A stretch of DNA of 8,469 bases from CAZDHT01 sp964505325 (lineage in GTDB: Bacteria > Planctomycetota > PUPC01). Within the stretch, counting starts at the first letter, position 1; the number at the start of each line of letters is the position of its first letter. Made by a program: the position numbers and the translations under genes. The stretch is from positions 1 to 8,469 of the forward strand of contig CAZDHT010000241.1 of the NCBI GenBank assembly GCA_964505325.1, written 5' to 3'. Under the pieces are notes generated by a model, which was not told where the DNA came from, did not search any database, and saw nothing but the letters and a program-made list of their open reading frames with translations. This document shows positions 1-8,100 of the stretch, piece after piece.

Positions 1-88
1 TGACAAAGCGGTCCGCCCGCCGCCGGTCGGAGGGCTGGCACCCGGCCAGCAGAATGAAGATTAACAAGGCCCGTGCCGATTTCTTCAT
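1..88 (-). CDS. Lipoprotein, N-terminal fragment (gene continues off the left edge)
   Basis: Reading leftwards from the ATG at 88-86, the sequence encodes 29 codons beginning MKKSARALLIFILLAGC. This is a classic lipoprotein signal peptide: basic n-region, short hydrophobic core, and an L-A-G-C lipobox with the acceptor cysteine at residue 17 (codon 40-38). The mature part starts QPSDRRR and is cut by the window edge. Known of such signals: lipidation by Lgt and cleavage by signal peptidase II, giving an envelope-anchored protein. An in-frame ATG at 106-104 would add six residues (MRENRY); it lies 4 nt after a G-run on the mRNA that could pair with the anti-Shine-Dalgarno, so the start is not settled. 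I chose 88 because it gives the conventional MKK n-region. The gene is divergent from the transporter at 221. Function cannot be told from this fragment. Confidence 0.75.
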   Translation of the reverse strand, partial: MKKSARALLIFILLAGCQPSDRRRADRFV

Positions 89-109
89 GTAGCGATTTTC
101 TCTCATGTG

Positions 110-119
110 CCCCCCCCCC
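110..119. repeat. Ten-base C homopolymer in the divergent intergenic region
   Basis: Ten consecutive cytosines on the plus strand, read as G10 on the lipoprotein mRNA, four bases before the alternative ATG at 106 and 22 bases before the ATG at 88. It sits between the TATAAT-like box at 144-149 and the start codons. Tracts this long are prone to slippage. It could also be a sequencing or assembly length error. Confidence 0.9.
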
Positions 120-143
120 GATTGGGTATATTCCTCCATCTCA

Positions 144-171
144 ATTATAGGCATAAGGCGGCCCACAACAA
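144..171 (-). promoter_or_regulatory. Predicted sigma70-type promoter for the lipoprotein gene
   Basis: On the minus strand there is a perfect TATAAT (149 down to 144), preceded by TTGTTG (171 down to 166) at a 16-base spacing; the -35 box matches the consensus only in its first three bases. The predicted transcript would begin near 137, giving a leader of roughly 30-50 nt that contains the G10 run. The call is from motif matching alone. Confidence 0.45.
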
Positions 172-185
172 AAGGATTCTCAGAA

Positions 186-214
186 TTGACACGCCCTGTG
201 ACGTTTGCTAGCAT
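186..214 (+). promoter_or_regulatory. Predicted extended -10 promoter, leaderless start of the transporter gene
   Basis: A perfect TTGACA (186-191) is followed after exactly 17 bases by TAGCAT (209-214), with the extended -10 dinucleotide TG at 206-207. The expected transcription start, 6-8 bases after the -10 box, falls at about 220-222, on the ATG at 221-223. There is no Shine-Dalgarno before that ATG. The two observations fit together as a leaderless mRNA. The -35 box lies 14 bases from the -35 box of the divergent lipoprotein promoter. Confidence 0.6.
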
Positions 215-220
215 TCCGCC

Positions 221-1504
221 ATGGATGCGTACAACGCGGTCAGCCTGGTCGGAATCGTTGTTTTGATGGCGTTCGCGTGGGCGCTGTCCACCAACCGGCG
301 CAAGCTGAACTGGCGCGTGGTCGGCGTGGGCGTGGGAGTCCAGCTCCTGATCGGGCTGTTCGTCTTTCACACTCCCGGCAGCCGCAGGGCGTTCGTGTGG
401 CTGAACGATGTGGTGGTGGAGCTGCTCGACGCGGCCACGGAGGGCGAGTGGCTGCTGTTCGGGCGCTTGTCGCTCAAGCCGGGCCAGACCCGGGACGGCC
501 AGTCGTCGCTCGGCTTTTTCCTTGCGTTTCGCGGGCTGCCGCTGGTCATTTTCTTCTCGGCGCTGATGGGGCTGCTGTACTACTGGCGGATTATGCCGCT
601 GATCATCCGCGGGTTCGCGTGGTTCTTCACCCGGGTGATGGGGGTGAGCGGTGCGGAGAGCCTGTGCGCTGCCAGCAACATCTTCGTCGGCATCGAGTCC
701 GCCACGACCGTCCGCCCGTACCTCGGGAAGATGACGCGGTCGGAGCTGTGCACGATTCTGACCGCGGGCATGGCGACCGTGGCGTCGACCGTGATGGGCG
801 TGTACGTGTTCTACCTGAGCGGCGTGTTCGACACCATCGCCGGACACCTCATCTCCGCCTCGGTTCTGTCCGCGCCGGCGGCGATCGTGATGTCGAAGAT
901 ACTGATGCCGGAGGAGGGGCAGCCGGTGACGATGGGCCGGGACGTCGACCTGGCCTACGAACGCGAGTCGGGCTCGGTCGAGGCGATCATCAACGGCGCG
1001 ATGGCGGGGGTGAAGCTGGTACTGGGGATCTGTGCGCTGCTCATCGCTTTTCTGGGCCTGATTGCGGTGGTCAACGTGATCCTTGGCTGGTGCGGCGTGA
1101 TGCCGCTTGAGAGGCTGCTCGGGTACGCTATGTACCCGTTCGCCGTGGTGATTGGCGTGCCACCGGGAGACGCCCTGACGGCCGGGGAGCTGCTCGGCCA
1201 GCGCCTGATTGTGACAGAGGTGCCCGCGTATGAGAGCCTCGCGAAGTTGATATCCGCCAAGCAGTTCACACACCCGCGGAGCCAGGTGGTGATCGCGTAC
1301 GCGCTGTGCGGCTTCGCGCACGTGGCGTCGCTGGCCATCTTTGTCGGTGGGATTGCGGCGCTGGTGCCGGAGCGGCGGCGTGACTTGGCGGCGGTGGGGC
1401 CGCGGGCGCTGCTCGCTGCGACCCTAGCCTGCCTGATGACCGGCGCCGTCGCCGGGGTCTTCTTCCACGGCGCCGCGACGGTGCTCGCCACCGCGGCGAA
1501 GTAG
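221..1504 (+). CDS. CNT/NupC-family transporter with atypical substrate-site motifs
   Basis: This 427-residue protein is a multi-span membrane protein of the concentrative nucleoside transporter family, which imports nucleosides with Na+ or H+. Family landmarks in order: N-terminal helix (about 6-23), the STNRRKLNWR segment (23-32), the HP1/TM4 region with NIFVG (153-157) and VRPYL (164-168), MTRSEL (171-176), SASVLSAPAA (212-221), the GV of the MGV motif (312-313), TEVPAY (332-337), CGFAHVAS (363-370) and a late PERRRDLAAVGPRALLA block (383-399). Length and order are normal for a bacterial CNT. The odd part is the binding site: the usual GQTE/GQSE of HP1 reads GIE, one residue shorter; the usual NEF motif reads TEV (glutamate kept, E333); the usual GFAN reads GFAH. 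The cation-site asparagine of NIFVG is kept. Substrate could therefore differ from ordinary nucleosides (inference). An in-frame TAG at 209-211 and no start codon between it and 221 make 221 the earliest possible start; no Shine-Dalgarno is seen. A later ATG at 266 would cut the first membrane helix. The DUF3841 gene follows after 33 bases. Confidence 0.9.
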   Translation: MDAYNAVSLVGIVVLMAFAWALSTNRRKLNWRVVGVGVGVQLLIGLFVFHTPGSRRAFVWLNDVVVELLDAATEGEWLLFGRLSLKPGQTRDGQSSLGFFLAFRGLPLVIFFSALMGLLYYWRIMPLIIRGFAWFFTRVMGVSGAESLCAASNIFVGIESATTVRPYLGKMTRSELCTILTAGMATVASTVMGVYVFYLSGVFDTIAGHLISASVLSAPAAIVMSKILMPEEGQPVTMGRDVDLAYERESGSVEAIINGAMAGVKLVLGICALLIAFLGLIAVVNVILGWCGVMPLERLLGYAMYPFAVVIGVPPGDALTAGELLGQRLIVTEVPAYESLAKLISAKQFTHPRSQVVIAYALCGFAHVASLAIFVGGIAALVPERRRDLAAVGPRALLAATLACLMTGAVAGVFFHGAATVLATAAK

Positions 1505-1537
1505 AGCCGCCGCAGTCGACCTGTTGGCTGGCGACAC

Positions 1538-2149
1538 ATGATCCTTTGGACCGTCCAGCCCATCACGTTCTGGAGCGCGTTGGAGCGGTCTCGGACGTTG
1601 CGTGCCGAGCGGCGCCTCGCCGACGCGCACCACCTCGAGGCATATAAATGGATGGCCGGGCAAATGCGCAGCCGGCTTGGCTGCCGCCCGACGCCTGACT
1701 GTCTCCCGCTGTGGTGTTGGTCTCAGTGGTCGGGACAGAAGAGGGCGAGACCGGACCTGCGTGCCGTCGCCTGGCAATGGCGGCGGGGCGAAAGAGCCGT
1801 CCGGATCGAGTTCGAGATGAATGACGACTCCGTGCTGCTATCAGATTTCGAACTGTGGCACTACGTTCTCAACTACTGGTATCTGCCATCTTCGCACGCA
1901 GATGGCGATGCCTTCGAGGCTGAACTCGAGGACCAAGGGCTTTCGTTCTACAAGTCCAAGCCGGTCCTGGACTCGCGGTACCATCGGCGGATCGTGCAGA
2001 GCTGGGAGCGGATCTTCGATCTCGACTGGCAAGCGAAGGGCATCGCTTGGCCGAGGTCGAAGAAGGCCGTGCAGGCCACAATCTGGGAGCTGCCGTTGGA
2101 CTCGGTGACAAGCGTCACCGAGTTCTCCGGCAGGAGCCGTCCTTCGTGA
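1538..2149 (+). CDS. DUF3841-family protein, function unknown
   Basis: The 203-residue soluble protein matches the pattern I know for DUF3841: an LWTVQ N-terminus (residues 3-7), a helix with EAYKWMAGQM (34-43), PLWCWSQW (57-64), RPDLR (71-75), an acidic/aromatic core from VRIEFE (88-93) through LLSDFELWHYVLNYWYLP (100-117), SWERIFDLDW (155-164), and a closing strand VQATIWEL (178-185). Length agrees with the roughly 190-200 residues usual for the family. No signal peptide or membrane helix is present, so it should be cytoplasmic. The biochemical role of the family is not established and I do not assign one. The ATG at 1538 is the first after the transporter stop, in the same frame, and gives the family's usual N-terminus; no clear Shine-Dalgarno precedes it, so translation may rely on coupling to the transporter mRNA. 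It converges with the macroglobulin gene, the stops being 27 bases apart. Confidence 0.85.
   Translation: MILWTVQPITFWSALERSRTLRAERRLADAHHLEAYKWMAGQMRSRLGCRPTPDCLPLWCWSQWSGQKRARPDLRAVAWQWRRGERAVRIEFEMNDDSVLLSDFELWHYVLNYWYLPSSHADGDAFEAELEDQGLSFYKSKPVLDSRYHRRIVQSWERIFDLDWQAKGIAWPRSKKAVQATIWELPLDSVTSVTEFSGRSRPS
2101..2136. terminator. Tandem hairpins at the convergent gene ends (possible terminator)
   Basis: A perfect inverted repeat, CTCGGTGAC (2101-2109) and GTCACCGAG (2114-2122), closes a 4-base loop AAGC; three bases on, CTCC (2125-2128) and GGAG (2133-2136) form a second small stem with a GGCA loop. They lie inside the last 50 bases of the DUF3841 gene and 40-75 bases beyond the stop of the minus-strand macroglobulin gene. 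No T-run follows on either strand, so this is not a canonical rho-independent terminator; it may be a processing or 3'-end-stabilising structure for the macroglobulin mRNA, or coincidental coding sequence. Confidence 0.35.
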
Positions 2150-2176
2150 CCTCATCTGACGTGTCAAGCCGCGCCG

Positions 2177-5100
2177 CTAATCCTCGATCTTCAGCTTGAT
2201 CTCGTCCGAGTTGCCCTTGAGCTCCGGCGCGTACATGGCGCTGGCCTTGGTAGGCAGGGCGCTGAACTTGCCGGGGATCTCGGCGCGCATCCGGTACGAG
2301 ATGCTGTGCTTGCCGCGCGCCAGCCGCCGCACGAAGAACACCACCCGTTCGTCGCGCAGCTCCATATACGCGTGCATGCCGGACCGGGTGTATCCGCTTC
2401 GGACCTCGACCGGCTCGAAGCCGGCCGCCTTCATGTCCTCGAACAGGATATACTCGTAGTCGTTCTTGCTGTCGATCTCGAGCTCGATCTCGACCAGATC
2501 GCCGCTCTTCAGCGTCGCCAGGTTCTTGAGCTCCTTCCGCTCGAACTTTTCGACCTTCTGGTCGACGGCCTGGCCGCGCGCGCCCTGCGCCTTGATGGTC
2601 TTCTCGACCTTGACCAGCTTGTAGTACTTGCGGTTGACCTTGATCTCCAGGCCGGCCTTGGCGATGAAGTCCTCCAGCGTGAAGTTGGTCAGGTACGCGT
2701 TGAAGTACAGCGCGCCCTGGCCCTTCTTGCGGAGCTGGATGGTGTGCTTGCCCGTGGTGACCGCGTCGCCGACGACGACCAGCTTGTTGTCGAACGAGAA
2801 GAGGTTCTGCGCGTTGATCTTCACCTCTTTCCGCCGCACCCCGTCGATGTAGATCTCGACGGTCATGTCGGGCTTGTGCTCGCCAGTCGCCTTCAGGTAG
2901 TCGGCGAACGCCTCGACGCAGATGGCGGTGTCGCGGGTCGAGTTCCAGTACGTCGCGTGCTTGCGGTTGTTGAGCAGGTACTTGACCAGCCGCGACGCCT
3001 TCTCGCTCTTCGGGTCGACCCGTGAGAGCAGCTTCAGGTAGTAGGCGTGGGCCTCGTACTCGCTGCCATACCAGTACCACCACCAGTTCCACCCCGGCAG
3101 CTTGAGGTAGGCGGTCTGGTTCTCGTTGTCCTGGACGAGGTACTGCTCGATGTTCCGCATGATCATCGCGAGCTTGTCTTTCTCGGCCTGCGCGTACAGC
3201 GCCATGCCGTACATCGCCTTGGCGTAGACCGCCAGCTTGGTCCGGTCGCGATACAGGAAGTCGAGCATGTCCTTGTTCTTGATCTTCTCGTCGACCAGGA
3301 CCATGTAGACCAGCGCGTCGAGGTTGTCGGCGAACTGCTTGCGCGGCAGCTTCCCGGTCGGCCAGTTCTTCAGCCGGCGGACCTGCTCGTCCTGGTAGTT
3401 CACCAGCCACTGCACGCCGCGCTTCAGGACGCCCGGCACGATCGCCACGCCGTTGGCGCGGGCCAGTTGCAGCCCGTGAACGACCACGGCGGTGGTGTGC
3501 GGATAGGAGTGCTCGCCCCAGCCGGAGAACCAGCCCCAGCCGCCGTCGGAGAGTTGCATTGCGGTGAGCTTCCGCACGCCCTTCTTGACCATGTCCTGGA
3601 CGGTCTCTTCGTCGAAAACTGGGTTCCGCTCCCACCGCTTCCACTGCTTGGCCCGCTCCTTGTCGTCGCCGATCTCCTGCGCGTTCAGGTTCGTCCGCTT
3701 CTTCTGGATTGCCTTCAGGTCGAGCTTCATGTCCAGAAGGATCTTCTGCGTGATGACGGTCGGCAGGAAGCGGTTGAGCGTGGTGTCCGTGGTGTGGTAT
3801 GGGTAGTTGACCAGGTAGGGGAGGGCATCGACCATCGCACCGGCGAGGGTCGGCGAGTAGCGGATTTCGAGGCGCGACTCGTTGACCCGGCGCTCCTTGG
3901 GGACGTTGATGGTGATGCTCGCGCTGTCCTTGTCGGGCCGGATGGCGCCGCTCCAGGACTCGGTCTTGAGCATGCCGTGTACGTAGACGGGGAACCGCAT
4001 CTCCATCGCGTCCGATTCCTCGTCGGTCAGCGCTTTCATGCGGACGACGGCCGTGCCTTCCTTGACGACCTTGACGCGCCAGTCGACGCGCTGCTCGCCG
4101 TTGGCGTCGACGGTAATCTTCTGGCTGAGCTTGCCCATCGCCTCCAGGCAACCGCCGTCCAGTTCAAGCACGGCGCTCACGGCCTTCTTGTTCTTGAGGT
4201 AGTTGTGGACGTTGGCGGAGAGGACGACCTCGTCCTTCTCGACGAAGAACCTCGGCGCCTGCATGCGGAGCAGGAGGTTCTTGAACGTGACCACCTCGGC
4301 CTCGCCCTGGCCGACCTTGGTGCCGTGGCCCATGCCCCAGACCCGGACCTTCCAGCCGGTGAGGTTCTCGGGCATGGTGAGGTCGAGCGATGCCATTCCA
4401 TCCTTGTCGGTGGTCAGGGCCGCGGCCCAGAAGGCGGTGTCGGCGAACTTCTTGCGGACGGTGGGCTCGACCACCTTCTCGGCGCCGCCGCCGCCTCCGC
4501 CCTTGTCTTGGCCTCCTCTGAGGCCGACCGCGTCGGCGGGCATGCCGTTGGCCTTCTCAGCGGCTTTCTTGGTAACGCCGGGTGCCGCCGCCGCCCGGTT
4601 GCGAAGGGATTCCCTCCGCTGCATCTGCGCGCCGTCCTGCTCCTCCTGCTCCAGATCGCCGAAGAGCTGGTCCGCGACCGAGTACCCGAACGCGCCGAGG
4701 AAACTCATTGCGGCCACGCCGGGCCGCACCAGGTTGCGGAAGTGCCGGCTCAGGCTCGACTCGGTCCTCGGGTAGTGCCGCCGCCGCCACTTCCAGAAGA
4801 AGGCCTTGATCTCGGGCACGTTCGAGCCGCCCGAGATGTACTCGACCGCCTTGTCGTACATGGTCACGGCGAGCGAGCCGACGAACGGCTTGCCGGCGAA
4901 GTCGGTCAGCTTGAGCTTGACGCTCGCCTTCTCGCCCGGCTTGTACTTCTCGGCCGACGGACTGACCTTGACGTTCAGCACCCGCTTCTCCGGCGGGACG
5001 ATCACCTCGCGCACTTCGCTGTAGAACTTGCCGTTGCTGATCGTGCACGCCTCGACGAAGAAGTTGGGCATGTCCTTCTTGACGACGGCGACCTGCTCGG

Positions 5101-8100
5101 TCACGCTCTTGCCCTTCATCCGGATGACCTTCGGCGGCAGATAGACCCCGTTGGTCGGCCGCACGAACAGCAGCACGGTGCTGCCGATCCGGTTGGTGTT
5201 GACCATCAGTTGGATCACCTCGCCGGGGGCGTATTCGCGCTTGTCTGTGACGAGCTCGATGTTGTTGAACCGGAAGTCCGAGCCGTCGAAGCCCTGGCCT
5301 CGGATGCAGAAGATGTAGCCGCCCTCGATCTCGTGCTTCTTGGCATCGGTCACCTTGTATGACAGGCGGTATTGCCCGGCCTTGAAGGCTTTCATCTGAA
5401 TGCTCGCGCGGCCTTCGTCGTTGGTGTCGAGGCCCCACTTCTGCACCTCGGTCTCGACCGGCTTGTTCTTCTTGTCGTAGGTGATCTGGAGCAGCCGCAG
5501 CACGCCCTTGCCCTTGACCGGCTTGTTGTCGAGGGTCTGGGCGTTGAAGCTGGCGTGGATGACGTCGCCCACGCGGTAGTGGCCGCGGTTCACCCAGGCG
5601 TAGACCTTGAACGGCCTGCGGGCGACCATCACGTTGCCGGTGCCCACGATGGTGCGGCGCGACTCGTCCACCACCTCGGCCGTGATCTGGTACTTGTGGT
5701 CGGTGTCGCCGTGCACCTCCTTGGCGACGGCCGTGTCGATCTCCACTTTGACCGTGCCGTCGGGGCCGATGGGGACCTCGTTCTCGATCACGACCTCGGG
5801 CGGGCTGTAGCGCGTGCCCCACCACCACCAGTGCGGGCGCTTGCAGCCCCACCAGCGCCAGCCGGGATACCACACGTAATCATAGGCATACCACCAGTAG
5901 CCCGGGCCGTAGAACCAATCCCAGTACGCGATGGGGTACCACGTGGCGGAGTAGTCGTAGCGAAGCACCTTGTACTTGACCTTTGCCTTGGTGACGGGTG
6001 CGCCGAAGTAGTACTTCGCCTTGACGGTCGCCGCGATCTTCTCGCCGAGCATCACGGGCTCCGTGGGCGCCTCGACCGTGACCTCGAACTCGGGCTTCTT
6101 GTACTCCTCGACGCGGAAGTAGCTGCCGCCTACCGAATGCTGCGGGTCCCGCCACAGCGAGATGCGATACCGCCCGAGGGTGGCGTCTTTGGCCAGGAGG
6201 AACTCGCCGTCCAGGCCGCCGTAGGCGTCGGTGGTCTGGGTCTTCTCGAAGATCTTTTCGCCCTTGGGATTGTTGATCCGCACGATGAACTGCTGGTTGG
6301 CGAAGTCCGACGTGTCGGCTCGGTCGTACTTGGCATGGCGGACCCAGAACTTGTACTTGACCTTGTGCTTCGGGCGGTAGACGGGCCGGTCGGTGATGAC
6401 GAACGTCTTGGTCCGGTTGTACTCGCGGTCGTATTGCGCGCTGTACCACACGCCGGTGAAGCCGAGGTAGGCGAACCGGCCGTCCTTGGTGGTCGCGGTG
6501 ATGATCCACTGGTGGCTGGTGGGCATGGTCTTCGGGCCGAGGATGATCTGGCCGTCGGCGTCGGTGAACTCGGCGAAGTTCTCGATGCTGATGACGTACG
6601 TGCGGTTCCGGACCCATTTCTGGTGGTAGCCGAAGAACTCGACGTTCGCCTTGGCGACCGGCGTGCCGGTGACGCTGTCGGCGACGAAGTAGTACACCTT
6701 GTTGCTGAGTTGCTTCTTGATGATCGCCGTGTCGTCGAGCCACAGGATGATGTGGCCGGTGTTGCCGCCGGCCATCTTCGACGTGACCAGGTAGGCCCCG
6801 GCCTTCTGCAGCGGAGTGGTGACGGTGACCCGCTTGTCGAAATGGAGCTTGCGCGGCTTGAGGTCCAGGTCCCATGAGGCGACGTTCTTGCCGACGTACC
6901 GCTTCTCGTTTTTCTGGACCAGGCGATAACCCAGGTTGCTGATGTTCATCTTGTCCCACTTGAGCTGGGCCGGCTTGGTCCTGATGTACGCCTTGACGTC
7001 GTCGAGCAGCTCCCTGACCTTGAGTTCGTATGCCTCGAAGCTGACCTTGTTGCCGTTCCGGAAGCGGAACTCGACGGTGGCGCCTTTGCCGGCCGGCTGG
7101 GTCATCACCGGCTCGAACATTCCCCAGTTCCCCAGAATCTGGTCCACCCGCTTCTGCTTCCACTGTTTGTGACCCGGGCCGTATTCCTTGATGCTTCGCT
7201 TCCAGTAGTCTGCGGCCGTGTCATACTGGCGGCGGTTCTCGAACAGCCCGGCCAGCTTGTGCAGAGCGTTCTCGCCGTGGCTCGATTTGCCGCTGTCGGC
7301 GACCTGCTGGTAGACCTTGATGAAGTTGAACTCGTCAGGCAGCTTGAACCGCTTGGTCCCGGTGGCGAGCCGCGCGATGGTCTCGCCCCGACCCAGCGTG
7401 TGCAGGTCATAGGTCCCGCTCTCGTCCTTCTTGTCGTCCTCCGTCCAGCGGGTGCGGAAGTACCATCGGTAGCGGGCCATGGTCTGGACGCTGAACTGGC
7501 CGTAGAGGAAGTTGGCAAAGCCCATTCGCACTTCGTTGGCGCGCGCCGCGTTGAGTTCCGCGGCCTGGAACAGCAGCCATCGCCAGCGCTCGCCGTCGCT
7601 CTTGGCCGCTTCGTAGCTCTTGGGGACACCGTGGTAGACCGGTGTGCCGTCGGGGTGCACCGGCGCGCCCTTGTCGCCGTGGTAGTAGTAATAGTAGCCG
7701 CCGCCCTCGCCGTAGTCCGGGAGCTTGGCCAGGTCGCTCAGGTACTGGAGACGCCACGCCTGGCTGTATCCTCGGTACCTGGCCAGCATGTCGGCGAACT
7801 TGATGTAGAAGCCGGCGACCTCGCGGGTGTCCTTCTCGTCCTTGGCCTGCTTCGTTGCCTCCGTCATAAGCTGCAAGGCGCGGATACGGTCGCGGGCGTA
7901 TGAGTTGACGTATCGTCCGCCGCCGCGATGGTGCCCGCGGTGGTACTTGCCCGCGATGATGTAGCCCGAGGACTGGCCGTTGATGTAGTTCTGCGCCGCT
8001 GCAACAAGCAGCCGCCAGTTCTTCCGGTGGACCTTGATGACCTCCTCTCGGAAATCGTCGATCTCGTTCGTCCGATTGAGGCGTTGGAGGCACTTCGTCG

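Noticed and set aside
132..137. GGAGGA on the minus strand as a Shine-Dalgarno for the lipoprotein gene.
   Set aside because: It is 25 bases from the ATG at 106 and 43 from the ATG at 88, with no start codon at a usable distance; it lies at the predicted 5' end of the transcript.
205..1110. A second plus-strand frame overlapping the transporter.
   Set aside because: Arginine/glycine-rich low-complexity translation without hydrophobic helices; the 221-1504 frame matches CNT motifs along its full length.
2150..2176. TGACGTGTCA inverted repeat between the converging stops as a terminator.
   Set aside because: The arms are only 4 bases with a 2-base centre and no T-run; too weak to call.
2115..4151. 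Long minus-strand frame inside the macroglobulin gene in another phase (also 4557-5873 and 5880-7163), hinting at a frameshift.
   Set aside because: The 2177-8305 frame is continuous and keeps family motifs on both sides of these regions; the alternates are R/G/Q-rich shadows.
2306..6877. Very long open frames on the plus strand opposite the macroglobulin gene (for example 3047-5362 and 5372-6877).
   Set aside because: Their translations are monotonous in L, V, D, G, R and H, with no domain signature, as expected from the antisense of a GC-rich gene. The minus-strand frame has a clear signal peptide and recognisable domains throughout.
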